Shown one piece after another: positions 28,776 through 37,597 of a DNA stretch of 64,000 nt. Source of the DNA: Methylobacterium sp. J-048 (lineage in GTDB: Bacteria > Pseudomonadota > Alphaproteobacteria > Rhizobiales > Beijerinckiaceae); assembly GCF_022829515.1 (NCBI RefSeq), contig NZ_JAKSYL010000105.1, positions 1-64,000 of the forward strand. The letters run 5' to 3'. Every line of letters starts with the position of its first letter. Position 1 is the stretch's first letter. A model generated the notes under the pieces. That model was not told the DNA's origin. It was given only the letters and a program-made list of their open reading frames with translations, and ran no database searches. The position numbers were made by a program, and so were the translations under genes.

Positions 28776-29666
28776 TCAGACCGGCGGCTGGCAGGTCGCG
28801 CAGAAGAAGGTCGAGCGGTTGGCCTGCACGATCCGGGTGATCGCGCCGCCGCAGCCGGGATGGCGGCAGGGCTCGCCGACCCGGTCGTAGACCCGGAAGG
28901 CGTGCTGGAACGCCCCGGCGCTGCCGTCGGTGTGGGCGTAGTCGCGCAGCGTCGAGCCGCCGGCCTTCACGGCCTCCTGCAGCACCTGCACGATCGCCTT
29001 GGCCAGGGCGTTGGCCTTGGGCGTCGGCCGCCCGTCGGGCTTGACCAGGAGGCCGGCCGGGGTCTCCGGGTGAAGGCGCGCCCGGTGCAGGGCCTCGCAG
29101 ACGTAGATGTTGCCCAGGCCCGCGATCAGGCGCTGGTCGAGGAGCGCGGCCTTGAGCGGCGCGATCTTGTGCCGGAACAAGCCGGCGATCACCGCCCCGC
29201 TCAGCCCGTCGAGGGGCTCGACCCCCATGTTGGCGAAGTGGCGGCAGGCCGCCAGGGTCTCACTCGGAACGAGGTCCATGAAGCCGAAGCGGCGGGCATC
29301 GTTGTAGGTGATCGTGGCGCCGGTGCTCATCGCCATCACGACGTGGTCGTGCTTGGGCGTGCCCTGCGCGCCTTCCAGATAGAAATCGCCGGGCGAGAGA
29401 TTGCTGCCGTCGGGCAAGGCCACGTCGAACCGGCCGCTCATGCCGAGGTGCATGATCAGCGTCTCGCCCGAATCGAGCCCGGCGGTGAGGTACTTCGCCC
29501 GGCGGGCGAGATCGGTCACGGTCCGCCCCTCCAGCCGCGCCGTGAATCGTTCGGGGAACGGGAAGCGCAGGTTCGGCCGGCGCAGGGTGACGCGGCTGAA
29601 CCGGGCGCCGACCATCGCGGGCACCAGGCCGCGCCGCACCGTCTCGACTTCGGGAAGCTCCGGCAT
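28776..29666 (-). CDS. mutM: Formamidopyrimidine-DNA glycosylase
   Basis: Removes 8-oxoguanine and formamidopyrimidines and nicks the strand in base excision repair. The catalytic N-terminus is [13 protein letters not shown] (Pro1, Glu2), with [46 protein letters not shown], and the zinc finger CRHPGCGG with CATCQ at the end. The start ATG at 29666 is required to expose Pro2 after Met removal and gives 296 residues. It lies 183 nt upstream of mltG on the same strand. Full length and apparently active. Confidence 0.97.
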   Translation of the reverse strand: MPELPEVETVRRGLVPAMVGARFSRVTLRRPNLRFPFPERFTARLEGRTVTDLARRAKYLTAGLDSGETLIMHLGMSGRFDVALPDGSNLSPGDFYLEGAQGTPKHDHVVMAMSTGATITYNDARRFGFMDLVPSETLAACRHFANMGVEPLDGLSGAVIAGLFRHKIAPLKAALLDQRLIAGLGNIYVCEALHRARLHPETPAGLLVKPDGRPTPKANALAKAIVQVLQEAVKAGGSTLRDYAHTDGSAGAFQHAFRVYDRVGEPCRHPGCGGAITRIVQANRSTFFCATCQPPV

Positions 29667-29794
29667 TTTTTTCGGGACTTTTCGTGGGACCATACGCGAG
29701 GGGCGGATATCGACAGCTTCGCGGAGAACCGCAACAGTGCGGGTCCGGCGCGGTTTGCCGCCCCTCTCCGCGAAGAGCCCGCGAAGGCTGGCGC

Positions 29795-30442
29795 TCAACG
29801 TCTGCGAAGTCTGACGTAGAGCGCGCCGCCGCCGCCGTGATGCCGGGCCGCTTCCTCGAAGCCGAGCACGATGCCGCTCAGCTCGGCGCCGCGCAGCCAG
29901 TGCGGCACGCTGCGCCGGAGTACACCCCGCTCGGCAAAAGCGTCGGGATAGGCCGAGCCGCCCTTGTCCTGGCCGCCCTTGCCGGTGACGACCAGCACGT
30001 AGGCATGCCCGGCGGCCCTCGCCCGCAACAGGAATCCCGTAAGCGCAGCATGGGCTTGCGCCTGCACCATGCCGTGCAGGTCGATCCGCGCATCGACCGC
30101 CAGACGTCCCCGGCGCAACCCGATCTTGGCCTGCCGCTCCAGCCCCGACGGCGGCGTGTGGCTCTGCGGCGGCGCCTGGTAGGGGGCGGCAGTGACCTTG
30201 AGGGACGGTGCGGCCGACGGCTTGGGCGGCGGCTTCGGACGGAGTTTTTTCGGTGTCGGGTTCGCGGTCGGCTTCAGGATCGGTGCCGTCAGCGGTGGCA
30301 TGGTGGCGGTCGGGACCAGCGGAGGGAGCGCCTCGGAAGGCAGTGTCGCGCGTCCCGTCAGCGGCGTCACCAGCTTGGCGATCTCGCCCCAGAGCCGGGC
30401 CTCCCCGGCGGAGAGGCGGCGTTTTTGGCGCGGCGGCCTCAC
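29795..30442 (-). CDS. Smr (MutS2 C-terminal) domain protein
   Basis: Stand-alone Smr-domain protein of 215 residues, a possible DNA or RNA endonuclease as known for other Smr proteins. The N-terminus [20 protein letters not shown] is the usual opening in Hyphomicrobiales, followed by a Pro/Lys-rich linker. The Smr domain has [30 protein letters not shown], and LRRSVPHWL followed by [17 protein letters not shown] and TGKG motifs are intact. It begins at a GTG overlapping the mltA stop by 4 nt, so the two are translationally coupled. Confidence 0.92.
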   Translation of the reverse strand: MRPPRQKRRLSAGEARLWGEIAKLVTPLTGRATLPSEALPPLVPTATMPPLTAPILKPTANPTPKKLRPKPPPKPSAAPSLKVTAAPYQAPPQSHTPPSGLERQAKIGLRRGRLAVDARIDLHGMVQAQAHAALTGFLLRARAAGHAYVLVVTGKGGQDKGGSAYPDAFAERGVLRRSVPHWLRGAELSGIVLGFEEAARHHGGGGALYVRLRRR

Positions 30443-31620
30443 GGCGCGACCCCGCGGGCGGACTTAGGCAGCAGCACCACGAAGTCGACGGCGTCGCGCA
30501 GGTTTCCGGCCGCGATCCCGGCCTGCGCCCCGGTCCCGACGAACAGGTCGCCCCGGGCCGGGCCGACGATCGCCGAGCCGGTATCGGCGGCGATCACGAG
30601 GCGGCCGGCCTCGCCCGGCACGGCGCCCGGGAGCTGTCCGACGAGCCAGAACGGCAGGCCGTAGCGCCACAGCCCGCCATCCACCGCGAGGCTGCGCCCC
30701 GGCGTCAGCGGCGCGTTGGCGGCCCCGGGCGGCCCGAGCGCGGGATCCTCCACGGGGGCGAGGCGGAAGAAGATGTAGGACGCGTTGGCGCGGATCAGCC
30801 GCCGGGCGGTCTCGGGATGCGCGCGCAGCCACGTCGTCCAGCGGGCGAGCGTCAGGCCCTTCAGCGGAAGATGACCCTCCTGCACGATCAGCTTGGCCAC
30901 CGCCGTGTAGGGCTGGCCGTTACGCCCGTCATAGAGCACCCGGACCGCGCGCCCGTCGGGAAGGCGGACGCGGCCCGAGCCCTGAACCTGCAGCACCAGG
31001 AGATCGACCGCATCACGCAGCCACAGGATCGGCCGCGCCCGGGCGCCCAGCGCCCCGTCCTCGATCGCGGCCCGGTCGGGATAGGGCGCAAAGCCCTCCG
31101 TGGTGGCGCGAGCCGCGCGCAGGGCCGGGTCGAGACCGGGCCGGGTTTCGCCTGGGGCCAGCGAGACGAGGTCGTCCGGCCGCGCGAGCACCGGGGTCGG
31201 GAAGTCCGGTTCCCGGGTGAGCGACCCCTCCAGTTCCGGCTCGAAATAGCCCGTGAGGAAGCCGGGCCGCTCGGCCCCCGGCCGCACCACCCGGAACGCC
31301 TCGAACCGATCCCGGAAGAAAGTAGGCGCGGCTTCAGGCGCGACATCCACCGCGGCGGCGCAGGTCGCTGACAGGGCTGCCGGGTTACCGGCGACACCTG
31401 CCGGCTGCGGCGTGGGCGGCGGTGGGGCGGCGCAGACCCGCCGGAACGCATCGAGCGCGGCGGCAGGATCGGGGCCGGGAAAGCCCGGTAGGGCCTCGAA
31501 CGGAACCGGAGTCAGAACGGCCCCGCCGACCTCGGCCGGGGCGGCCGATGCCGAACCCGCTAGGAGCGTCGCAAAAAGGACGGCCGGGAAACCTCCGGAC
31601 CAGGCACGCAGGTTTGGCAC
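30439..31620 (-). CDS. mltA: Membrane-bound lytic murein transglycosylase A
   Basis: Exported lytic transglycosylase acting on peptidoglycan. A signal peptide ([16 protein letters not shown]) is followed by the MltA domain ([47 protein letters not shown]) and the C-terminal 3D domain ([18 protein letters not shown]) with the catalytic Asp, ending at [15 protein letters not shown]. At 393 residues it is normal. No lipobox cysteine is obvious, so it may be soluble in the periplasm. It is preceded by the Tim44-domain gene with 18 nt between and is coupled to smr. Confidence 0.93.
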   Translation of the reverse strand: MPNLRAWSGGFPAVLFATLLAGSASAAPAEVGGAVLTPVPFEALPGFPGPDPAAALDAFRRVCAAPPPPTPQPAGVAGNPAALSATCAAAVDVAPEAAPTFFRDRFEAFRVVRPGAERPGFLTGYFEPELEGSLTREPDFPTPVLARPDDLVSLAPGETRPGLDPALRAARATTEGFAPYPDRAAIEDGALGARARPILWLRDAVDLLVLQVQGSGRVRLPDGRAVRVLYDGRNGQPYTAVAKLIVQEGHLPLKGLTLARWTTWLRAHPETARRLIRANASYIFFRLAPVEDPALGPPGAANAPLTPGRSLAVDGGLWRYGLPFWLVGQLPGAVPGEAGRLVIAADTGSAIVGPARGDLFVGTGAQAGIAAGNLRDAVDFVVLLPKSARGVAP

Positions 31621-31638
31621 GGCAACGGGATCACGAAA

Positions 31639-32355
31639 TCAGGCGCCGGCCTCGGTGGCCACGAGTTGCCAGTTCGGGTCCCGCGAGCCGAGGGTGCGCG
31701 CGAAGGTCCAGACGTCCGGCACCTCGACCACGGTCTCGGCGCTGCCGTCGACGACCTTGCCCTCGGCGTTGCGGGTGGCGGTGATGAGGTTCGACAGGAA
31801 GCGCACGGTGATCTGGGCCACGCGGTTGCGCACCTCGATGGCGACGATCTCGGCCTTGTCAATCGACACGAAGGTGGTCTCCAGGGTCTGCCGATTGCGC
31901 TCGCGCTCGGCGATCGCCCGCTCGAACGCCTCGCCGACCTCCTTGGAGAGGAGCCCCCGCAGGGTCTTCCGGTCGCCCTTGGCAAAGGCGATCATGATCG
32001 TCTCGTAAGCTGCCTTGGCCCCCTCGATGAAGGCGCGCGGGTCGAAGCCGGGCTCCGCCTGCACGGCGGCTTCGAGGCCGCGGGCGATCTCGGAGCCGGG
32101 CTCCGCGATGCCCCGCCAGTCGCGCGCGGCCACGGCGGCTTGGGTCGGGACGGGCTGCACCCGGTCGGCGCCGGGCAGCCGCACGACGTTGTCGCCCTCG
32201 GAGCGGGCCTGCGGCTCGGTCCGGCTGCGATCCACCGGCTTGAACGGCGAGCGCTCCGCGCCGGTCTTCTGGCCGAGAACCGAGCGCAGGCGCCAGATCA
32301 CGAAGACGGCGAGCGCGAGAAAGATGATCGTCGTAACGTCGAAACTGTCCTGCAT
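31639..32355 (-). CDS. Tim44/TimA domain protein
   Basis: 238-residue membrane-anchored protein with a Tim44-like domain. The start [17 protein letters not shown] gives a single N-terminal transmembrane helix. The Tim44 domain begins near residue 90 ([20 protein letters not shown]) and ends with [20 protein letters not shown], as in mitochondrial Tim44 and alphaproteobacterial TimA. In Caulobacter a homologue was linked to the cell envelope; no role can be read from this sequence. It is followed closely by mltA. It is divergent from secB, and this Tim44/secB neighbourhood is conserved in alphaproteobacteria. Confidence 0.92.
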   Translation of the reverse strand: MQDSFDVTTIIFLALAVFVIWRLRSVLGQKTGAERSPFKPVDRSRTEPQARSEGDNVVRLPGADRVQPVPTQAAVAARDWRGIAEPGSEIARGLEAAVQAEPGFDPRAFIEGAKAAYETIMIAFAKGDRKTLRGLLSKEVGEAFERAIAERERNRQTLETTFVSIDKAEIVAIEVRNRVAQITVRFLSNLITATRNAEGKVVDGSAETVVEVPDVWTFARTLGSRDPNWQLVATEAGA

Positions 32356-32694
32356 CACCGATCCGATGGTGGCCGCGGCGGGACCTCGTGCCCCGTGCCG
32401 AGGTCGTGCGCGGTGCGGCGCCGGCAAAGCGCTCGCGGGTCTCAGCGACTCATAACCGACCAGCGCGCCCGGAGCGAGCCGGTTGTACCGGTGCGGAACG
32501 CCGCGATCCCCGTGCCGCAACCGATATGGGGCGCGGACACCGCCGCCGCCAGCGCCACGCCAGCCTGCTGCTTGTCCGTACCCGACGCGCGTGTTAGCGG
32601 CGCTGCCTTCCGGGCCGCTCCGCGGTGCCGTTCAGCGGCTTCCGCCGCGACAACCCGGGCCGGCCCTGCCGGCCCATCGAGAAGGATGATCCGC
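32356..32694. other. Divergent region between the Tim44 gene and secB, with hairpin in the secB leader
   Basis: 339 nt without a gene. Just before the secB ribosome binding site there is a perfect inverted repeat, GGGCCGGC (32657-32664), CCT loop and GCCGGCCC (32668-32675), about 20 nt from the start codon. It could limit or time translation of secB. Clear promoter elements are not seen on either strand. Confidence 0.5.
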
Positions 32695-33195
32695 ATGGCC
32701 GACTCCCCGGCAGCCAACGGCAACGGCGGCGGCATGCCGCAGGGCGACGCGCCGACCATCAACGCCCTGGCGCAGTACACGAAGGACCTGTCCTTCGAGA
32801 ACCCGAACGCGCCGCGCTCGCTTCAGCCCAAGGAAGGCCAGGGCCCGCAGATCAACATCCAGGTCAACGTCACCGCTCAGCAGCTCTCCGACACCGATTT
32901 CGAGGTTGAGCTGACGCTGGAAGGCGATGCGAAGATCCAGAGCGAAGTGCTGTTCGCCTTCGACGTGAAGTACGCGGGCGTTTTTCGGATGGTCAACATC
33001 CCGGCCGACCAGCTTCATCCCGCCGTGATGATCGAGTGCCCGCGCCTGCTGTTCCCGTTCGCCCGCCAGATCGTGGCCGAGGCGGTGCGCAACGGCGGCT
33101 TCCCGCCCCTGTATATCGACCCGATCGATTTCGTCGCGCTCTACCGCCAGAAGGCCGTGGAAGCGCAGGGCGCCAGCGGCCCGCTTGCTTCCTGA
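32695..33195 (+). CDS. secB: Protein-export chaperone SecB
   Basis: Tetrameric chaperone that keeps preproteins unfolded and hands them to SecA. After a Gly/Asn-rich leader of about 25 residues the core reads [58 protein letters not shown] and [20 protein letters not shown], with a C-terminal [12 protein letters not shown]. At 166 residues it is full length. The ATG at 32695 is preceded by GAAGGA. A terminator follows the stop codon. Confidence 0.97.
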   Translation: MADSPAANGNGGGMPQGDAPTINALAQYTKDLSFENPNAPRSLQPKEGQGPQINIQVNVTAQQLSDTDFEVELTLEGDAKIQSEVLFAFDVKYAGVFRMVNIPADQLHPAVMIECPRLLFPFARQIVAEAVRNGGFPPLYIDPIDFVALYRQKAVEAQGASGPLAS

Positions 33196-33224
33196 CAAGC
33201 CCAGGCACTTCGGCATTCTGCGAG

Positions 33225-33267
33225 CCGTCCCCGATCGCGTCGCATTGGGGACGGTTCCAAGGTTTTT
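33225..33267 (+). terminator. Rho-independent terminator after secB
   Basis: CCGTCCCC (33225-33232) and GGGGACGG (33247-33254) form an 8-bp perfect stem with a 14-nt loop. Five T residues occur 8 nt further on, so the T-run is not ideally placed. Confidence 0.65.
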
Positions 33268-33340
33268 ACGTGAAGCACCGGTCGATGCGGCATCGGCATC
33301 TGCCTTTGGTGCAGACGCGGGCGCTCAATAAAATGCCTCT

Positions 33341-33496
33341 TCAGCCCTTGAGTGCGGCTGGAACCGAGCGTTTCGCTTCACCATCCTGCTTCGGCCCGTG
33401 TTCGCGGTCGAAGGTACGCGCGGATTGGAAGAAGTACGCGAAACCACCGCCGATTATTCCGCCGACCAGGAGGAATAGCAGGGACGTGTTCGTCAT
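33341..33496 (-). CDS. Small single-pass membrane protein, 51 residues
   Basis: The frame begins MTNTSLLFLLVGGIIGGGFA, one glycine-rich transmembrane helix, followed by YFFQSARTFDREHGPKQDG and a short basic tail. It starts 4 nt after the stop of the 125-residue membrane protein gene, so the two make a compact unit. Codon use is less GC-biased than in the neighbouring genes. No family is recognised; a role alongside the larger membrane protein is only an inference from position. Confidence 0.6.
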   Translation of the reverse strand: MTNTSLLFLLVGGIIGGGFAYFFQSARTFDREHGPKQDGEAKRSVPAALKG

Positions 33497-33499
33497 CGT

Positions 33500-33877
33500 T
33501 CAGCTCTCGCTTCGCATGAACCGTAGCATGATCTGTCCCGTAAGTGGCAGGAGGGCGCCTGCGCCAACCCCCCACGCGGACACCTGATCGGGCGATGCGT
33601 GATTCCCGATGTAGGGGACGATGAAGGCGGCGCCAATGATGGCCGCACCAAGCGTATTGGTGAAGCTGCCGAACAGTTTCAGGTGCTCGTTGAGCTTTTT
33701 GGCGTCGAGCTTTCGCAGGGCGTCGTCCGAATTCACTTTCTTGCGCCATCGGCCGAACCACTCGAGCGCGACGGCTATGACGACGCCAGCAATAATGCCG
33801 ACGACGAACGACCATCCAGGAAATGGGTCGGAGTTCGTTAGACGATCGTAGATCGCATCAACGATTGCCCAGAACAT
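33500..33877 (-). CDS. Membrane protein with about three transmembrane segments
   Basis: 125 residues starting MFWAIVDAIYDRLTNSD. Hydrophobic segments are WSFVVGIIAGVVIAVALEW (about 24-42), then, after a charged loop DDALRKLDAKKLNEHLKLF, NTLGAAIIGAAFIVPYIG and VGAGALLPLTGQIMLRF. The loop is predicted helical and could be a coiled-coil. The reading frame continues open far upstream through a GC-rich stretch, but only this part looks like protein. The GC content is visibly lower than average for the window, which suggests acquired DNA. The family is not recognised. Confidence 0.65.
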   Translation of the reverse strand: MFWAIVDAIYDRLTNSDPFPGWSFVVGIIAGVVIAVALEWFGRWRKKVNSDDALRKLDAKKLNEHLKLFGSFTNTLGAAIIGAAFIVPYIGNHASPDQVSAWGVGAGALLPLTGQIMLRFMRSES

Positions 33878-34107
33878 CGTCCCGTCCTGTCTGCCGCTGC
33901 GTCTTCGGCCGACGGCGTCGATCATGCGAACGGCGCCGAACCGCGAGTCTGTCCCGTGGCGGTGTCGCGAGGCTTTCCCCGATGCTGGTTTGTACGGGAT
34001 CTGGCTGCCAAGGCGCCGAGGTAACGTCCCGCGCTGCTTCCGGCGACGTACTGATTGGCCTTCAGCGACCTCAATTTTCACCTGATGCAGGCGAATCTTG
34101 AGAGCCG

Positions 34108-34992
34108 TCAGCGGCCGCCGGGACCGCGATAGGCTGCCGCCAGCGTCCGCAGCGCTTCCGCCGGGCGCCCGGTCAGTCGCCTGGACCGGAGCACGATCCA
34201 GGTGAGCGGCAATTCCGGCAGGCCGAGGCGCGCGCCGACCTCCACGGCCCCCGGCGGGGCGGTGCTTGGCGCCAGGGCGGCGATGGCGAGGCCCGCCATG
34301 ACCGCTGCACCGACGGCGAGTACGCCGCCGCCGACGAACACTTCCGTCCAGGGCAAGCCGGCCGCGTCGAGGGTGCGGGCCGCCGCCGCCCGGACGTTGC
34401 AGGGTCCCGACAGGCCCGCGAGCCGCAGGGGCTCGCCCGCCGGAGAGGCCGGGAAATCCGGCGCCGCGAACCAGCCCAGGCGCTCCTGCGCCAGAACCGT
34501 CCCGCCGTTTTCCGGCGGCTCCTCGGTCCGCAGGATCACCGCGTCGTAGCCGCCCTCGCCGGGCGCCTCGAAGGCGGCTGCGAGGTCCCGTGACGGGACG
34601 ATCCGCACCTCCGTGACGAGGCCGGCCCTGTCGAGGCCGAGGCGTCGGAGCAGGGCAGGCAGGTCCGGGCCGGCGACGTGGTCGCTGATGCCGAGGCACA
34701 GCCGGGCCGGCACGTCGGCCGTGATCTCCGACAGGGCGCTCTCATGCGCTTCCAGCAGCCGCCGCGCCGCCGGCAGGAACAGCTCGCCCTTTCGCGTCGT
34801 GGCCACGTGCCGGGGCGTCCGGTCGAGCAGCCGCTCCCCGAGCCGATCCTCAAGGCGCTTGAGGCGCAGGCTGATCGCCGCCTGCGAGGTGTCGAGGGCT
34901 TCGGCCGCCCGGGTGAAGCTGCCGAGATCGACCACCCGCACGAAGGCCAGGACGCCGTCGAGGTCGAGGGGGCGGGGCAGCATCACAAGCAT
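34108..34992 (-). CDS. LysR family transcriptional regulator
   Basis: 294-residue LysR regulator. The N-terminal winged helix reads LDGVLAFVRVVDLGSFTRAA and TSQAAISLRLKRLEDRLGER, with RTPRHVATTRKGELFL. The C-terminal effector domain (PARLCLGISDHVAGPDLP, LVTEVRIVPSRDLAAAF) is of the periplasmic-binding type. It is transcribed away from the DUF4865-tautomerase-MFS genes, and a dyad lies in the 82-nt gap between them, so it very likely controls that unit. The effector is unknown. An internal Met five codons in would also serve as a start. Confidence 0.92.
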   Translation of the reverse strand: MLVMLPRPLDLDGVLAFVRVVDLGSFTRAAEALDTSQAAISLRLKRLEDRLGERLLDRTPRHVATTRKGELFLPAARRLLEAHESALSEITADVPARLCLGISDHVAGPDLPALLRRLGLDRAGLVTEVRIVPSRDLAAAFEAPGEGGYDAVILRTEEPPENGGTVLAQERLGWFAAPDFPASPAGEPLRLAGLSGPCNVRAAAARTLDAAGLPWTEVFVGGGVLAVGAAVMAGLAIAALAPSTAPPGAVEVGARLGLPELPLTWIVLRSRRLTGRPAEALRTLAAAYRGPGGR

Positions 34993-35002
34993 CCGTTATG
35001 AG

Positions 35003-35022
35003 AGATATTGTCGGCGATATCT
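35003..35022. promoter_or_regulatory. Candidate LysR operator
   Basis: AGATAT-N8-ATATCT is an exact dyad in the 82-nt gap between the divergent lysR and DUF4865 genes. An AT-rich dyad around a GC-rich centre is what LysR proteins bind (T-N11-A type). Looser outer matches (TTATGAG and CTCTTAT) extend it. Confidence 0.6.
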
Positions 35023-35074
35023 GGCTCTTATGTCGATGGACTGCAACCGTGTCGGTGCCACCCAGGAGAGGACG

Positions 35075-35635
35075 ATGCTTGTTGCCCGCTACCGGCACCG
35101 CTTGCCGGCCGATTATCCGATGGAGCGGATCCGTGCGCGGATCGCCGAACGCGCGCCCGCCTGGGATGCGATGCCCGGCCTCGTCTTCAAGGCGGTCACC
35201 ATCGAGGAACGCGTACGGGGGGCGGCGGCGAACGCCTACAGTTCGCTCTACCTGTGGCGTGACGCCGGTGCCGCGGCCGATTTCCTCGTCGGTTCGGGCT
35301 TCCGCGCCGTGATCGAGAGCTTCGGCCGTCCGCACGTCGAGACCTGGCTTGCGTTCGACGTGAGCCTCGGGGCCGCCGCGACGACTGTCGCCCTGTCTGA
35401 GGAGATGCGGCCGGTCGGTCCCGACGCGGATCTGACCCGCCTGCGCGAGACCGAGCAGGCCCGGGGCCGGGACCTCGCCGCGCAACCGGGTATCCTGGCC
35501 AGCGTGGCCGGGCTCGATCCGATGGCCTGGCGGCTGACGCGCTTCACCCTGCACGCGGATCCAACCGATGCGCGACCCCAAGCCGAGGTCGCCTATCTGG
35601 CAGCCCCCGGACTCGCCGCCCTGCGCGGCCTATGA
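35075..35635 (+). CDS. DUF4865 family protein
   Basis: 186-residue DUF4865 protein. It opens MLVARYRHRLPADYPMERI and has WDAMPGLVFKAVTIEERV, AYSSLYLWRDAGAAADFLV, FRAVIESFGRPHVETW and ALSEEMRPVG. The repeated ferredoxin-like pattern resembles YdhR-type monooxygenase folds, but this is inference. AGGAGAGG precedes the ATG by 7 nt. Genes for DUF4865, a tautomerase and a LysR regulator often occur together, which suggests a small catabolic or detoxification unit. The tautomerase follows after 15 nt. Confidence 0.85.
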   Translation: MLVARYRHRLPADYPMERIRARIAERAPAWDAMPGLVFKAVTIEERVRGAAANAYSSLYLWRDAGAAADFLVGSGFRAVIESFGRPHVETWLAFDVSLGAAATTVALSEEMRPVGPDADLTRLRETEQARGRDLAAQPGILASVAGLDPMAWRLTRFTLHADPTDARPQAEVAYLAAPGLAALRGL

Positions 35636-35650
35636 GCGAGGCGTGAGGCG

Positions 35651-36043
35651 ATGCCCCTGATCCGTATCTCCCTGCGCGCCGGCAGCGACCCGGCCCACCG
35701 CACCGCCCTGGTGGAGGGCGTCTATGCGGCCCTGCGCGAGACCTTCGCGGTGCCCGAAGGCGACCTGTTCGCCCTCGTCCACGAGCACGAGACCGCGAAC
35801 TTCCACTACGGGCCGGACTATCTCGGCATCCACCGCGGCGACGGTCTCGTGATCATCCAGATCACCTGCAATGCCACCCGGACCACGGCCCAGAAGCGCG
35901 CGCTCTACGCCGCCGTCACGCGCAACCTCGGGCGCGGGCCGGGGGTGAAGCCGGCCGACGTGTTCATCAACCTCGTCGAGGTCGCCCCCGAGAACTGGTC
36001 GTTCGGCGACGGGCTGATGCAATACGGGCCGCCGGACTCCTGA
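35651..36043 (+). CDS. Tautomerase family protein (4-OT/MIF superfamily)
   Basis: 130-residue tautomerase with the obligatory Pro2 (MPLIRISLRAGSDPAHR), which acts as catalytic base after Met removal. Two beta-alpha-beta halves are visible: LVEGVYAALRETFAVPEGDL and LVIIQITCNATRTTAQKRAL, then GVKPADVFINLVEVAPENWS. This two-part length fits the malonate semialdehyde decarboxylase or cis-CaaD-like long form rather than 62-residue 4-OT. It is cotranscribed with the DUF4865 gene and probably with the MFS gene. The substrate is unknown. Confidence 0.9.
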   Translation: MPLIRISLRAGSDPAHRTALVEGVYAALRETFAVPEGDLFALVHEHETANFHYGPDYLGIHRGDGLVIIQITCNATRTTAQKRALYAAVTRNLGRGPGVKPADVFINLVEVAPENWSFGDGLMQYGPPDS

Positions 36044-36130
36044 CGGCGCGGGAGGCGGGTGCGCCGGGCCGGGCTTGACCGTAACGAGACCGGAGTCCAG
36101 GTCCGGGTCCCGCCGCCAGACCTGGATCGC

Positions 36131-37363
36131 ATGAGTCCCACAGCGCATCTCGCTTTCATCAACCTGTTCATCGGTGACATCCAGGGCGGCCTCGGGCCGT
36201 TCCTGGGGACGTGGCTGGCGCAGGCCGCATCCTGGAGCCCGGCGCGGGTCGGGTTCGTCATCACCCTGGTCGGATTCGGGACGCTGTTCCTGAGTGGTCC
36301 GTTCGGGGCGCTGGTCGATCGCTTCCCACGCCCGCGCCTGTTGGTAGCGCTCGCCTGCGCGGCGATCCTGGCGGGGACGCTCCTGCTCCTGCCGGCGCGC
36401 AGCTTCTCCGCGGTGCTGGTGGCGCAGCTGCTCGCCGCCGCCGGAGGCACCCTGCTGCTGCCGGCGGTGGCGGCGCTGACCCTCGGGATCGTCGGGAAGG
36501 ACGGCTTCCCCAAGCAGCAGGGCCGCAACCAGGCCTTCAACCATGTCGGCATCCTGATCGCCGCCGGGGGCATCAGCCTCGGCACCGGCACGTTCGGCCC
36601 GGCCATCGCCTTCTGGGTGCTCGGCGGCATGGCGGCCGCCGCGATCGTCGCGACCCTGACGACGCCGGCCGGCGCCTGGAACCGCCGCCGCGCCGTGGGC
36701 TGGCAGGAGGATGCGGACGACGAGCCGCAGCGCAGCGGCATCCGCCAGGTCCTTGGCAACCGTCGCCTGCTGGTCCTGACCGTGGCGCTGACGCTGTTCA
36801 ACCTCGGCAGCGGCGGCATGCTGTCCCTGCTTGGCCAGAAGCTGGTCGCCACCGCCGCCGACGCCACGACCTGGACCGCCCGCTACGTGATGGTGGCGCA
36901 ACTCGTGATGGTGCCGGTGGCCCTGTTCGCCGGCTCCCTGGCGGATCGGCGCGGACGGCGTCAGCTCCTGATGGTGGCCTTCGCGGTGCTGCCGGTTCGG
37001 GCGGTGCTCTCGGGCCTGATCGACGATCCGGTCTGGCTCATCGCGGCCGAAGTCCTGGACGGCGTGGCCTCCGGCATCGTCGGCGTGGCGGTGCCGGTGA
37101 TCGTCGCCGATCTGACCTGGGGTTCCGGCCGCACGCAGACGGCGCTCGGCAGCGTCAACGCCGTGCAGGGTGTCGGGGGCGCCCTATCGGGCTGGTATGG
37201 CGGGTTATCCTATACGCTGTTCGGCTGGACCGGCGCGTTCCTCGCCCTCGGCGTGCCCGCGCTCTTGGCCCTGGCGCTGGTGATCTGGCTCGATACCACC
37301 CCCGAGCCGGGCCGGCGCAGGCGTCGGCGGGAGCGGCGCAGCGCGGCGGTGCAGGGGGCGTAA
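36131..37363 (+). CDS. MFS transporter
   Basis: 410-residue major facilitator with 12 predicted transmembrane segments. Family features are the loop 2-3 motif FGALVDRFPRPRLL, GTLLLPAVAALTLGIVG, FNHVGILIAAGG, and, in the second half, LFAGSLADRRGRRQLL. The C-terminal tail is Arg-rich (GRRRRRRERR). The start chosen is the ATG at 36131; the frame is open upstream. It lies 87 nt after the tautomerase and may export or import the compound handled by that unit, which is inference. A palindromic repeat follows immediately. Confidence 0.9.
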   Translation: MSPTAHLAFINLFIGDIQGGLGPFLGTWLAQAASWSPARVGFVITLVGFGTLFLSGPFGALVDRFPRPRLLVALACAAILAGTLLLLPARSFSAVLVAQLLAAAGGTLLLPAVAALTLGIVGKDGFPKQQGRNQAFNHVGILIAAGGISLGTGTFGPAIAFWVLGGMAAAAIVATLTTPAGAWNRRRAVGWQEDADDEPQRSGIRQVLGNRRLLVLTVALTLFNLGSGGMLSLLGQKLVATAADATTWTARYVMVAQLVMVPVALFAGSLADRRGRRQLLMVAFAVLPVRAVLSGLIDDPVWLIAAEVLDGVASGIVGVAVPVIVADLTWGSGRTQTALGSVNAVQGVGGALSGWYGGLSYTLFGWTGAFLALGVPALLALALVIWLDTTPEPGRRRRRRERRSAAVQGA

Positions 37364-37365
37364 TG

Positions 37366-37468
37366 GGATTTCAAAGGGCTTCCAGCCCTTTGGCGGGGTT
37401 TGGGGCGGAGCCCCGAGTTCGCAGGGCTCTGCCCTGCACCCGCAAAAGGTCGACGACCTTTTGAAACC
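37366..37468. repeat. Composite palindromic repeat, family 3
   Basis: A chain of four short hairpins: AAAGGGCTTCCAGCCCTTT, GGGGCGGAGCCCC, CAGGGCTCTGCCCTG and AAAAGGTCGACGACCTTTT, framed by ATTTCAAAGG and CCTTTTGAAACC as outer complementary ends. It starts at the MFS stop codon and extends toward rpoH. It has the form of a dispersed intergenic element and is different in sequence from the other repeats here. The remaining bases up to 37530 show nothing. Confidence 0.8.
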
Positions 37469-37530
37469 GGAACGCAGTTCCAGACATCGGTCGAATCGAC
37501 GCCGTCGCTCGAGAAACGGGTCTTAAACAG

Positions 37531-37558
37531 CGAAAAGCCCGGCCTGTATGGCCGGGCT
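37531..37558 (-). terminator. Rho-independent terminator of rpoH
   Basis: AGCCCGGCC (37536-37544) and GGCCGGGCT (37550-37558) form a 9-bp perfect stem with a 5-nt loop. On the minus strand TTTTCGCTGTTT follows. It lies 39 nt past the rpoH stop. Confidence 0.85.
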
Positions 37559-37597
37559 CATTCGAGCCATCCACGCATCGTTGCTCAGCGCGGACGA

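Noticed and set aside
37366..37468. Possible terminator for the MFS gene rather than a repeat
   Set aside because: Four successive hairpins with complementary outer ends and no T-run fit a dispersed repeat better, though it may also stop transcription.
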